64,000 nucleotides of DNA. Source: Castor canadensis. Lineage: Eukaryota > Chordata > Mammalia > Rodentia > Castoridae. The notes under the pieces are model-generated. The model made no database searches. It had not been told where the DNA came from and saw only the letters and a list, made by a program, of their open reading frames with translations. The stretch spans positions 144,125,343-144,189,342 of the forward strand of contig NC_133394.1 of assembly GCF_047511655.1 (NCBI RefSeq), given 5' to 3'. Shown one piece after another: positions 1 to 10,760 of the stretch; position 1 is the stretch's first letter, and every line of letters starts with the position of its first letter. The position numbers and the translations under genes are program-made.

Positions 1-250
1 AGCCCTGCCCCTTAGCAAAATATCTCCTGCTCCAAGACAAGCTCCACCCAAGCTCCACCCCCATCAGAGGCCCCAGCACATGCGTTTCCCTCCCTCTTCT
101 ATAAAAAGTCATGCCTGGCCTGGACTCGCTCTGTTCCTGTGCCATCTTTCCCAAGTCAGCCAGGTGGCTCCTGCCTGTTATTAAACCCTGCCCTTGGACA
201 TGAGATTTTCTTGCGAGCTTTCTTTGTGAGCCACATTTTTCCTAACACTC
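1..250 (+). mobile_element. Fossil LTR, 3' part (ERV or MaLR type)
   Basis: The stretch has the look of the downstream half of a retroviral-type LTR: a TATA-like TATAAAA at about 100-107, a polyadenylation-like ATTAAA near 180, and an end in a ...CTAACA terminus. The upstream part lies outside the window. The family is not resolved. It is a broken fossil, interrupted at its right end by a SINE. Orientation is inferred from the order of the TATA-like and polyadenylation-like signals. Confidence 0.5.
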
Positions 251-252
251 TT

Positions 253-335
253 TTTTTTTGGCAGCACTTCTGTTTGAACTCAGGGCTTCATGCTTGCTAG
301 GCAGGTGCTCTTATCATTTGTGCCACTCCACCGGC
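253..335 (-). mobile_element. ID-type SINE with exact 15-bp target duplication
   Basis: This is a minus-strand tRNA-derived (ID-like) SINE. It begins with a T tract, followed by the complement of the usual box B/tail region (GAACTCAGGGCTTCATGC, then GGCAGGTGCTC). Exact 15-bp direct repeats TTTCCTAACACTCTT flank it at 238-252 and 336-350, which proves insertion by L1-type target-primed reverse transcription. The target is the end of the LTR, so the SINE is younger than that LTR. Confidence 0.85.
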
Positions 336-579
336 TTTCCTAACACTCTTAACACACATCAATTCCTCCCTAAGCAAAACCTGAATGTGTCTCCCCTCAT
401 GAACCCTGGAATCTCCAGTTCATTCCTATCAGAGGCTGCCTTTCTTACTTATCTCCAGCCAATCACACAGGGCCCAAAGCCCCAACCTTCACTTTCCTGC
501 AGCAGCTATGGGGTACCTTTAGCCCCTTCATCCGCCCCCACAACACCACTTCCGGTCTCACTGCAAAACCCCACATCCA

Positions 580-827
580 GCCGGAAGAGGGCTGGATCTG
601 CGGTATACGCATGCGCAGAACTGCTTTTCGCTTCCCAGCTCCGAGGCGCTCACGGAAGTCTCGCGGTATTTCCTCCTCGCGCGGGAATTATTTGAAAGCT
701 CCGGCGGTAAGCACGCCTTGGACGCTTTGAGGCCAGCGGGCAGGAAGAAGTCCGAGAAATCTGCGAAGTGGGGCTTGGGGCTGTCGGTCAGGTGCCACGC
801 CGCGCGGGAAGTGCTCGTCCCGACGCC
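580..827 (+). promoter_or_regulatory. NCAPG: NCAPG-type cell-cycle promoter (CpG-rich, NRF1-like, E2F/CDE and CHR)
   Basis: GC-rich sequence lies directly upstream of the NCAPG start codon. Visible motifs are an NRF1-like GCATGCGCA (609-617), an E2F/CDE-like GCGCGGGAA (679-687) and, immediately downstream, the cell-cycle homology region TTTGAA (691-696). Known biology: E2F/CDE plus CHR pairs bind the DREAM and B-MYB-MuvB complexes, which repress in G1 and activate in G2/M; condensin genes are in that class. The transcription start is not determined. In human this promoter region is shared with the divergent gene DCAF16, but no DCAF16 exon can be recognised here. Confidence 0.6.
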
Positions 828-938
828 ATGGGAGCCGAGAAGAGGCTGCTGTCCGTTAAGGAGGCTTTTCAGCTGGCGCAGCAGCCGCACCAAAACCAGG
901 CGAAGCTGGTGGTGGCGCTGAGCCGCACCTACGGCACG
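828..938 (+). CDS. NCAPG: NCAPG coding exon 1 (condensin I subunit CAP-G, N-terminal 37 residues)
   Basis: The exon encodes 37 residues starting MGAEKRLLSVKEAF and ending VALSRTYGT. It matches my recollection of the human CAP-G N-terminus with about four substitutions, and ends at a good splice donor (GTAAGC at 939) at the expected place, in phase 0. CAP-G is the HEAT-repeat subunit of condensin I that helps the kleisin NCAPH bind DNA during mitotic chromosome compaction. The ATG lies in a good Kozak context (GACGCCATGG). Frame, donor and promoter are intact, so the exon looks functional or recently copied. The next exon, expected to begin MDDKTVFHEEF, and all others are not visible in the window, although the whole human gene spans only about 34 kb. 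This may be a partial duplicate, a breakpoint or an assembly junction. The residue at position 36 is Gly where human has Arg. Confidence 0.85.
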
Positions 939-1177
939 GTAAGCGCCGCGCTGCTCCCCGTCCAGGTCCAGGTCCAGGTCCCCGGCCTCGGCGCCGCCCC
1001 CGGCCCCGCCCAGCTCGGATCTGGGTCGTTACCTTAGTGGGTGATTGTGACAGTTCTTGTGCAAGACCGCAAAGATTTCTCAACTTTGATACCGTCTTAC
1101 CTTGCTACTTAGAGTACTCCCTTGTATTTAATAATCACAGTATTTCTTGTGTCTCTTTAGCAGTCCATTGAATTTTA

Positions 1178-1980
1178 AAACATTTTTATTTAGCATATCT
1201 TAGTTGTACAGGGGGGGGTCATTGTGATACTTCCACATATGCTTATAATGTACCTTGGTTAGGTGCATCCCCACCATCATTCTCCCTCATCCCCTTCCCT
1301 TCTTAAAATGATTTCAGCAGGTTTCAATGTTCTGTCTTCATACAAGCATATAAAGTACATCAACCATCTTCACCCTCCTTTGCCATCGCCATTTGCTCCC
1401 ATACTCCCATTAGTACTCGTTCCCTAACAGGGACCTGGCTTCTATTCCTGTCCTTCAATATTTAAGTGTCTGTTCATTGTTCAAAGGAGTTTCTCCATGG
1501 AATTTCACCTGTGACTATATTATACTTTAACCAGTCTAACCCCTCTACTACTCTCCCTTATCCTTTCCCCCTACCCAGCAGCTTTCAGTGCATTTCTTTA
1601 TACTATCTTCATTATGTTTCAGTATTATTTACTGTCATTCTCTTTTCCTCTCCTGCCTCCCTCTAGCCCCCTCAGACAGTTCAGTAATACAAACATGTTT
1701 TATATATGTATGTATATATACGCAGACATGTATATATAATCATGTATGTATTTATAGATACATTTATCTTTTTCTGAACCTACCTTCTCTTAACATGATG
1801 ATTTCCAATTCCATCCATATACCTGCAAACAACATAATTTCCTTCTTTAGGGCTGAATAATACTGCATTGTGTATATATAATCACTTTTTCTTAATCCAT
1901 TCATCAGTTGTAGGGCATCTGAACTTTTTCCATAGTTTGTCTATTGTGAATAGTTGTTCAATAAACATAGATGTGCAAGT
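1178..1980 (-). mobile_element. 5'-truncated LINE-1 (3' UTR piece) with 12-bp target duplication
   Basis: On the minus strand this is L1 3' sequence. The left edge has the T-rich TTTTTATTTAGCATAT end also seen at 52.2 kb, and the right part contains the common L1 3' UTR complement (...TTGTGAATAGTTGTTCAATAAACAT). Direct repeats CATTGAATTTTA lie at 1166-1177 and 1981-1992 and fix both ends. It sits 240 bp downstream of the NCAPG exon 1 donor. Confidence 0.8.
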
Positions 1981-2629
1981 CATTGAATTTTACAATCTAC
2001 AATTTCATTAAATAGGTTTAATGTATATATTTATATCTGCCCTGTAATGATTTGAATGAAACATATCTCTTGATCATTAACAAATGAGTCAGTGCAAATA
2101 AATGAATCTTTGTTACAAACCAAACACTTTTCTGGTTGATGTATTTATTGTCTCCTTATAACTTAAGAAATAGGAAAAAAGGTATAGAAGTTTAAATTTC
2201 AACTCTGAGGTTTCATATGACTGTTAGCATTTCTTTTCCTGAAACTGCTAATTTCATTACTTGAGAGGTTAATTAGACAGTTTTTTAAAAATTTGCTTCT
2301 CTTCAGGAGTGCAATCAATTAAGCAGAATAACTTGTAAAGTTGTAGAATAACTGTTGACAACAATTGTGTATTTAAAATAGGTAGTAGAGAGGATTTCAA
2401 ATATTCTTACACAAAAATGAGAGATGCAATAGATAGACCAGTTAGCCTGATCTAATCATTAAGCTTTGTAGACAGGTATTGAAGTATTACATTGTACCCT
2501 ATAAATATGTATCCATTATGTATCAATTAAAAATAAAGAAAATTTAAAATGAATTTTGCTTCTCCTGTTTGGATTTTTTTAAACTACTTTTTGATTAGCA
2601 ATATTGACATGGCTTAAACTATAAAAAAA

Positions 2630-2990
2630 GAAATGCACCAAGAATACTCTCTTCTGCTCTAGTTCCCATCCAATTCTATTCCTGATAGTCTACAAGTAAG
2701 CAAACCTTGTTTATTCTTCCATTCTTCATGTACATACAAACATGAGAGTCTACATTCTTGTTTCCCTCCATCCCTCCTTCAGTAGTTTCTGTATTGCTGC
2801 ACTTTTTCACCGAGCAGTATATTTTGGATATTCCTCCGTACCACTATTTAGTTAAACTCACTCATCTTTTTCCTTTCACATATTCCAATTTATACAGTCA
2901 GTCCCTAGAAATGGACACCCGTGTTGTCTCCAGTCTTTGAATATTAGAAAAAAATGCTTCAGTGGATAATGTCACTTCCTCCTTTTGCAG
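2630..2990 (-). mobile_element. Old L1 3' UTR-like remnant
   Basis: AT-rich sequence resembling the complement of an ancient L1 3' UTR, with phrases such as ...CCAATTTATACAGTCAG and a trailing AAAAAATGCTTCAGTGGATA. No ends or target repeats can be fixed. The call is by style only. Confidence 0.3.
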
Positions 2991-3279
2991 GGGTAACTGT
3001 CAGATTCCCAGAATTTGAGAACTGGATCAAAGAAGAAATGTATTTGCAAATGTGATAATATTAACAATTGCCCTTGACAGAGGTGGCCCATTCTACACTA
3101 TTCATCAGAGAATGGAGGGTATTTTTTTTTTGAAAAGGAGTATAATTGAGGGGGATTTTTTTTTTAATAGATGAGAGAAATTATAAGCAGAATCCTAAAA
3201 AGTTTTGGAATATATGTTAGAGTGATAAAAAAAGAAAAAAACCTGGGAAAAAATTTTAAAGGGGAAAAATATTAACTTG

Positions 3280-3432
3280 TGTTTGGCTGGGGTCATGGCC
3301 CCTAGTTCAAATCCCAGTACCACAAAAAATATTGCTGGGCTGGGATGTGGCTGAAGTGGTAGAGCACCTGCCTAGAAAGTATGAGGCCCTAAGTTTAAAT
3401 CCTAGTACTTCCTCCCCACCTCCTCCCCTCAA
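3280..3432 (+). mobile_element. Two ID-type SINE pieces in tandem
   Basis: A fragment of ID tail (GTTCAAATCCCAGTACCACA) at about 3303-3330 is followed by a more complete ID unit starting GGCTGGGATGTGGCTGAAG, with box-B-like sequence near 3390-3400 and a CT-rich, then A-rich end. Confidence 0.7.
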
Positions 3433-3583
3433 AAAAGAAATTGCTGTGTGATATGAAGGCTTAGTGTCAAATGGCAGTATTGAATTGGGACCATTCTTTT
3501 AAAAAACTGATACATTTCTCTAAGCAAATTCAAGGATATTTAGAAAAGTCAAACTTTTTGTGATCAAAGTCTATACTGCCTTA

Positions 3584-3750
3584 AACCGAGTGTGGTGGTT
3601 CATATCTGTAATTTCAGCACTCAAGCAGCATGTAATTCTAGTACTTGGAAGGCAGAGGTGGGAGTTTGAGGGAGAGTTTGAGGCTACCCTGGACTACATA
3701 GCAAGTTCAAAGTCAGCCTGAGATACATACTGAGAACCTGTCTCAACTCT
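3584..3750 (+). mobile_element. B1-type (7SL-derived) SINE
   Basis: A degraded 7SL-related unit: GTGTGGTGGTTCATATCTGTAA at the 5' end, GGAGTTTGAGG in the middle, and GAGAACCTGTCTCA before the tail. It contains an internal partial duplication (two copies of the TGTAATT...CAGCACT-like segment). Confidence 0.75.
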
Positions 3751-4476
3751 CCCACCCAAATCCACTCTAAAATCTGTACTACCTTGAGCTATGACAAAAG
3801 TAATTCAATCTCGGGGAACACATGGGTAGATCTTACACAAGTTTGTTTTCCATAGTTTCTTCTACTGGATATATAAAGTAAGAATTATTAAAGGGTAAAG
3901 ATTTTAGCTTGAACAGTTAATACCTTGGAATCTTAGTGCTGTGGCCAAAGGCTTTTATCAATGTAGTTTGTGAAGGGTTTGTTTTATATTTCTGGTGATC
4001 AATAAAACAGTATTTCAAGAAGCATTTGTTCATTGTATTAAATGAACTATGATGATCTGTAAATATGAACCAGCAGTAGAGTGAGAAACAGAACTGAGAG
4101 CAATTAATTACTTCATTTTACCAAACAGAAGGAAAATAATGAGTGAGAAAGATGAAAGCAATGACATTTCAAGCAATTTTAATTATTTTACTTCTTGAAT
4201 ATATTCTGGAAATTTTGTCAGTTTTTTTTTCTAAAAGAAAAAAAAAGATAGCAAACTCAAGTTAATACGCAAGAAAAAATTTCATTCATTGATGTATCTG
4301 AATAGTATAAAGAAACTGTCTGCCCCATATCTGTCCGTTATGATTTCACTCAATTCGTCCCGCTCATCAAAAGGCAGCTTTTATTCTAGGGAGGTATGGT
4401 GACAATTAGAGAAGTATTTCAGCCCAATTTGTGTATCAGCCTCCCAATGTCAATTTTTATTAAAAGTTTTCTGGGT

Positions 4477-4605
4477 CAAGCCAGGCACCGGCCGCTCACA
4501 CCTGTAATCCTTGCTGCTCAGGAGGCAGAGATCAGGAGGATCGTGGTTTGAAGCAAGCCCAGCAAATGGTTTGTGAGACCCTATCTCAAAAAAAAAAAAA
4601 AAAAA
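4477..4605 (+). mobile_element. B1-type SINE with long A tail
   Basis: A 7SL-derived unit (GGCTCACACC-type start, TGTAATCC, GGAGGCAGAGATCAGGAGGA, GAGACCCTATCTC) ending in 17 or so A residues. Near-matching direct repeats TCTGGGT(C/T) at 4470-4477 and 4606-4613 mark the insertion. Confidence 0.8.
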
Positions 4606-5557
4606 TCTGGGTTGAAAACCATAAGGTCTTATATCATTTAGAGAAAATCCAGCCAGGGGTTTAAAAATGTAGGTAAATATTTGTTATGTTAAAGTGACCC
4701 TATTAATATTTTTATAGGATAAAATATTAGGGTTGTAATTAGAAGCTGATTTATTAGATAAGGTTAGTTTTAAGTTAACAACTATATGAAACTCCAGTTT
4801 CAGGCAAATATATTTAAATGAGTGTTCTACTTGGGAGACAAAAGACTTTTTTTTTTTTTGGCCAAAATTTAGTGTGCTTGTTATTTGGCAAATATTTCAG
4901 AAGAGGATTATTTTGAGATTATATAAAATATATATTTAGTATGCCTATTTGTGAAATTAGCATTATAGCTTTTTTTTGCATGAATTTTAGCCACCTCATG
5001 AGTTATTATGAAAGTCTTAAGTTCTGAATTTGGGGAAAAGCAAATGGTTATTACAATGCCACCTGAGAATAAGTTTTGATTTGTTTTTGTTTCAACACTG
5101 AGGCACAGAGCAATGGCGTTCAATTTTTATTTAGTGTGACAAATTCTAGAGAAGTGTGGGAAATATGCCAGAAAATGCCCAGATTGGTAATATTTTTTAA
5201 TAAAGTTAATGAAGCCAATCCCATTGTACTGGAAGATAAAACTTCAAACATGAGAATACCTGAGTCCCGGCTCTTTCAAGATTTTAGACCTATGGATAAT
5301 GACTTACGTCTTTCTTCAAGGTAGGCGTAACTTCATAGTTTTGATTGGAAATTTGCAGCACTTGGATTTTTTCCTTATTACATACATAAAGCATCTACAT
5401 GATAAGCACACTAAAGATATATCCTGTCCAGTGGGAATTCTCTGACATGGACATTCTATAATTCAGTTCAATATTGATACTAATCTCACAGAATTTGAAC
5501 CAATCTCACAGGTTAAGGGCTCAGTGCCCAATTTTACAAGACTGCTCCCACTTCAGA

Positions 5558-5978
5558 CTAACGTAGAAAATAGACGGGATGAACCAGTTCAGGCTGTAAT
5601 ACATGTATACATGGAAATGTCACAATGAAACTCCCTGTATAGCTATCTTAAACAAAAATGTCATTTTTCAAAAATGGAGAACAGGAAGGAAAACAGTTCC
5701 TGTCTGGAAGTTGGTACGGGTGGGAGCGGAGAGGATATAAGGAAAGGGTATAGGAGGGTGAATATGATGGAAATATCTTATACTTATGTGTGAAAATGAA
5801 AAAAAGTCCTGTTGAAACTATTCCAGGAATGGGGGAAGGGAGATAAAGGAGAATGATGGAGGGGGTGAATTTAACTATGATGTATTATAAGAACTTTTGA
5901 GAATGTCACAATTTACCCCCAGTACAATAATAATACAATAAAAAATGCTTGAATGACAAAAAAAAAAAAAAAAAAAAA
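5558..5978 (+). mobile_element. 5'-truncated LINE-1 3' end with poly(A) and ~20-bp target duplication
   Basis: Plus-strand L1 3' UTR (ATACATGTATACATGGAAATG...AACTATGATGTATTATAAG...) ending in a run of about 20 A residues. Diverged direct repeats of about 20 bp, AAGACTGC(T/C)CC..CTTCAGA, lie at 5538-5557 and just after the A tail (about 5977-5997), which supports one insertion event. Confidence 0.75.
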
Positions 5979-7029
5979 AGACTGCCCCTGCTTCAGATGC
6001 TTGCTGCAAGTCTCAGGGATCTTTTAAGCTACTGGCACTTGTGCTTGGCTGACTCTAAATTCAGGGGTTCCCACAATTCTCCTGCACACACTCTGGTTTA
6101 TAATTTGATAGAATGACTTACTTAAAAAACTCCGGAATGTGCTATATTTACTATTACAGTTTTAATGTAAAGGATACAACTTTGAGAATAATCAAATATA
6201 AAAGACAGGGAAAGGAATGGGAGACAGGACAAAGCTCTCATGCCTTCTCTGCATGTGCTATCCTCTCAACACATCTGTGCATTCCCTAGACTGGAAGCTC
6301 TTTTTTTTTAATTCATTTATTCACACGTGCATACATTGTTTGGGTCATTTCTCTCTCCTGCCCCCGCCCCTACCCTCTCTCCTCTTCCCCCCACCCTTTC
6401 AGGCAGAACCTGTTCTGCGCTTTTCTCCAGTTCCATTGAAGAGTAGAAATAAGCTATAATAAGAAAGACATAGCATTTTTGCTAGTTGAGATAAGGACAG
6501 CTAAACAGAGAGATTCCTAGCATTGCTTTCATGTACAAATGTGTTAGGACCCATGTTGACTCATCTCTAACTGAGCTTTACACTAGTTCCTGATCCCCTT
6601 CTCGTGTTAACCTCTGTTGCTTTAAGGTTTCTGTATTGGAAGCTTCTTGAGCCTGGTTGGTTGAGAGCTTTTATGTGAGCTTCATTGAGTAGACATGGTT
6701 GATTAATCATTGGCCACTTGCTTGAACCCAGACTTGATCTGTCTCCCATTCTCACACATGGGGGATGGGTTGAAAGTGCCAACTCTGTATATACCTAACT
6801 GGTTTTCCTGGTGATCAGCCTCCATCCTGAAACTACCTAGGGTTCCTCTCTACCCTCCACCTCCCATGTGTCACCTCATTAGCATAATTGAAAGGAAAAC
6901 TATGAACTACAAAATATATTCTTGTCACTCAGGAAATTCCAAGGGTTTAAAGAGCTCTGTACTAGGAACCCAGGACAAAGAACAGATGTATTTTTATTGT
7001 ACCTCATAAAAGGATAATAAAATGAAAGC

Positions 7030-7450
7030 ACATACTCAAGATCCAAGTTAAGAAACAAAATGTCCAAGTAGCTTTTATACCTCCAGTGTTTCTTTCTGAA
7101 TATATTCCCTCTTCCCAGAGGAAACTACTATCTTGAATTTTCTATAGTTTGCTATAGATTTAAGGTTTATCTAGATGTATCCCAACTATATGTGTTGTAT
7201 CTTTGTCTCTCATTGATTTCAGTATTAATGGAGTTGCACTGCATGGATGCTTGTGTGATTTTTCCCTATCTATGACTGCTTCTAAGAGTAACCCAAATTT
7301 ATATACTACAGTTCTTCCCTTGTCACTGATGTATTGTATTCTGTTTTAGATACACAGCACACTTGAATTATTCATTATATTCCTTGCTATTCTGAACTGA
7401 ACTGTTATCAGTGTTCTCAAACATGCAAAAATTCCTTGGCTAATATGCCC
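7030..7450 (-). mobile_element. Ancient L1 3' UTR-like remnant
   Basis: The sequence reads like the complement of an ancient mammalian L1 3' end (for example ...GGAGTTGCACTGCATGGATG, then ...CCTTGCTATTCTGAACTGAAC and ...CCAGAGGTAGGG). Heavily diverged; ends not defined. Confidence 0.35.
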
Positions 7451-7458
7451 AGAGGTAG

Positions 7459-7835
7459 GGTTATGAACTGAATTTTCTTACCTCAAAATTTGTGTGTTGA
7501 AGCCCTAACTTCCGGTACCTCAAAATGTGACTTTATTTGAAGATAAGACCTTCAAGGTTAACTTTAAAGTTAAAATGAGGTGCATATGTGGGGTGCTAAT
7601 CCAATCTGACTGATGTCCTTAAAAAAAGCAGTTAGGACATACAGAGAGATTCCCAGACACACACACACAGAGGAATGGCCATGTCAACACATCTCAAGTG
7701 GGCAGCCTCAGAAGTCAAACCTGCTGGCATCTTGATCTTGGAGTATAGCTTTCAGAATTGTGAGAATATAAAATACCTTTCTATTGTTTAACGTACCCAG
7801 TCTGTTATTTTGTCATGGTGGCCCTAGCCAACCCA
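7459..7835 (+). mobile_element. MaLR LTR fossil, MLT1-like
   Basis: Hallmarks of MLT1-type MaLR LTRs in order: TTGAAGCCCTAAC, TGTGACTTTATTTG, CCAATCTGACTGATGTCC, the late AGAATTGTGAGAATATAAA and ACCCAGTCTGTTATTTTGTCA. A solo, old, degraded LTR. Confidence 0.75.
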
Positions 7836-7930
7836 TAGTTAGTATTGCCAGATGGTAGAATTGTGCAACACATGGCTAAATATTGTTGAGATTTTTCTAA
7901 AGACGTTGGACCAACTTAGAATTTTATGGT

Positions 7931-8285
7931 TTAAACATGGTTTGTCCATTCCAAAAACCAGTGTTGAAATTTAATCCCCATTATGAGATACTAAAAGGTG
8001 AGACCTGATGAGAATTTTAAGGGGTGATTAGGGCTCTGCTCATGAATGGGCTAATCCTTTCACACAGTTAGTTGACTGATGGATCATCTTGAGGATGGGT
8101 TTGATATAAAAGCCAGTTTTGTTTACATCTCACCTTGTGATGTCTTGCACTGCCCCAGGACTCTGCCAATAAGAAGGCATGTGGACCATAGACCTTGGGC
8201 CAGAAGTGTGAGGCAAAATGAACCTCTTTCTTTGTAACTTACTCATTCTGTCATATTGTACTATTAGCAACAGAATAGAACAGAT
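7931..8285 (+). mobile_element. MaLR LTR fossil, MST/THE-like
   Basis: Hallmarks are GTGTTGAAATTTAATCCCCA, GGTGAGACCTGATG, ...CTCATGAATGGGCTAATCC and the final GAGGCAAAATGAACCTCTTTC. Same orientation as, and about 100 bp from, the MLT1-like LTR at 7.46 kb. A solo, degraded fossil. Confidence 0.75.
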
Positions 8286-8639
8286 GTAGACTTATTCTAC
8301 ATCTTTGCCAAAACCTGGTATTAATAGCCAGTCTGGTGGAAATGAATGAAATCTCATTGTCATTTCAATTGTTCTTTCTTGTTTTTACATCAGTAAAATG
8401 CCTTTTCATATCTTTTGTTCCACTTCTCTGTTGTAATGTTTGTTTGTTTTTTTCTTAATGATGCCTTGGAGTTAATGTTAATAAAAGCAAGATTTATTTG
8501 TCCTTTAATGGCCTGTCCTCCTTTATGGCTTAAGAAAGTCTTCCCAACCTCTAGAATAAAAAAAAAATGTCTCTCAAATTTTCTCTGAATGTTTTACCCT
8601 TTATATCTTTAATATTTTCACATCTTTAATCTACCTAAC

Positions 8640-8770
8640 ATTGTTTTTTGTTTGTTTGTTTGTTTGAGTCAGCGTATCGCTATATAGCCCAGGCTGGCCT
8701 CGAACTTTCAATCTTCTTGCCTTGGCTTCCTGAGTATTGGGATTACAAGTGAGTACTACCACACCTGCTT
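8640..8770 (-). mobile_element. B1-type SINE
   Basis: Minus-strand 7SL-derived unit: T-rich tail (TTTGTTTG repeats), then GCCCAGGCTGGCCTCGAAC, CTTGGCTTCCTGAGTATTGG and GGATTACAAGTGAGTACTAC. Confidence 0.85.
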
Positions 8771-9296
8771 TGGAAATTTGGAAATTGATTTTTTTGTGTT
8801 GAATTTGAGATAGGTATGCAATTTCATTTTTTCATATATTTTTTCATTATTTATTGAACTCTTTTTCTCATTGGATTGATAGTTCCAACTCTGTCATACC
8901 TCAAGTCTGCATGCAGTGTGATTTTTCTTTCTGGCCTCCAGTTTGTTATTATTTTGCATCACATTGTCTTGATTGGGTTCTATAGACGTGTAGTAATTGA
9001 ACATTTTTATCTTACATGGTAATAAGTGTATAATTATGTAATATGTCATGATCATGAGCCTCTACTGTGAGGGAATAGAGCTAAGTGTGTATTTTGGCAT
9101 AGGAAATTTGTTTTCTTCAAAGGCCAAAAACAACTCTTTCAAAGAGAACACAAAAATTAAGCCAATGAGGACCTTTAAAAAAGCCATTTCTAATGTAGGA
9201 CCTGGGCTTTGAGCGTATCTTTGGTGGGGGGCTTAGATGAAAAAAGATAGGCTGTGAGTTGATAATTATTGAAGCTGATTGAGTATGTTAATTAAA

Positions 9297-9700
9297 CTTT
9301 TGTCACTGTGACAAAGCACTTTATAGAACAACTTGAAGAAGGATTAATTTTGGCTCACAGTTATAAGGGTTTCATGATTGGTCAGCTCTGTTGTTTCTGG
9401 GCTGTGGTGAAACAGAGCATCATGGTGGTAGGGCATGGAGGAATAAACTTGGTCACCTCATGGCAGCCAGGAAGCAGAGAGAATGTCAGCTCTAGTGGGC
9501 TCCTCCTTTTCTACTTTCCATCTGGACCCCCATGCCATTGGAGAGTGCAGCCCACATTCAGGGCAGGTCTTTCCCTTGCAGTCACTTGCTGCATGTCAGT
9601 TGTCTCTGGAAACACTCACAGACACACAAGAAGTGTTTTACTAAGCTCTGAGGCATCTCTCAACTCAATCAGGTTGACAGTCAAGATTAACTATCACATT
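9297..9700 (-). mobile_element. Rodent MaLR-type LTR fossil (antisense)
   Basis: The left edge TTGTCACTGTGACAAAGCAC and right edge TTGACAGTCAAGATTAACTA are the complements of the ends of the sense copies at 19.7 and 22.1 kb, so the three belong to one family. A MaLR assignment is inferred from the general layout. Old solo LTR. Confidence 0.6.
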
Positions 9701-10629
9701 GAGTGCATTAATTTTATAGGTTTCAGTGATTTATTTTCTTGATATAGAATGTAACACTTTATTAGGTACTGTATTGGACCATTAATGACTAATTGTCTTG
9801 TCTTAGGTTTGTTTTCTTATCTCAGAGAATTCTGTTTCTTCAACAAGGATTAGTGATATGTAATACCTCAGGTAACAGGTATGTAAAGTTGAATTGAAAG
9901 TCATACGTTTTTAAATGACTTATTATGAAAGTATTCATACATACACAAAAGGAAAGAATTGTGTAATTCATCCAATAACTCACCATCTTGCTTCAATATT
10001 TGGCCAGTCTTGTTTCTATTCCCTCCCCCTGTCCATACATGCATATCCTCCATGCACTCCACTCTAGTTAGCCTGAATTAGTATTTTTTTCAACAAGAAT
10101 TATTTTGAAGCAAATCTGACATAACATTTCATCTACTATCTAATGGTTTGGATTTTTCTAATTTTTTCAAAAACGTTTTTGTACTTGTTTCTTTGGATTG
10201 GGAACTAGCTATATCTGTACATTTCATTTGGTTGGTATTTCTTGTATCTATTACAACCTGTAACAGGAATCCTCTCCCCTTTTTCCTTGAACTGTCAAGG
10301 AAATTTCATTTGTTGTGGAGATTGGGTCTTTTGTCTTGTTGAATTACTCATATTTTGTATTAAACTGTTTTCATTCTCATTCTGTCATTTACTCTGTTTC
10401 ATTATGTATATGTCTTATAGACTGACAGTAATATCTAGATGCTTAACTAGATTGAGGTTTGGTTACTTTTTAGTGTGTTGGGGGTAACAATTATGTGATT
10501 GTTTATAAACAACCTGTAACATAATATCATGAGGTGAAAGGCTTTGATGATATTTTTGGAAGTGTCTTAATATGCATACATGAATTAGGTATTATAGCAC
10601 AATCATATACTTTCCATTAGCTGTATTCT

Positions 10630-10760
10630 TTTGTAATGCCATCTCCTTTAACCTCCCTAGTTTTACGGATAGAAAAACTAAGACCCAGAGAGTTAAATAT
10701 TTGCCAAGGCCAAACAGCTAATTAAATAGTAGAAGCAGGGTTTTTTCCTACCCTCCACCT
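10630..10760 (+). mobile_element. MIR SINE remnant
   Basis: MIR-style signature: ...AACTAAGACCCAGAGAGTTAAATATTTGCCAAGGCC-like run followed by ACAGCTAATTAAATAGTAGAAGC. Ancient, diverged. Confidence 0.55.

Noticed and set aside
258-1083. Frames overlapping the NCAPG exon on both strands
   Set aside because: Only the frame starting at 828 matches a known protein. The others are GC-driven shadows or pass through the LTR and SINE.
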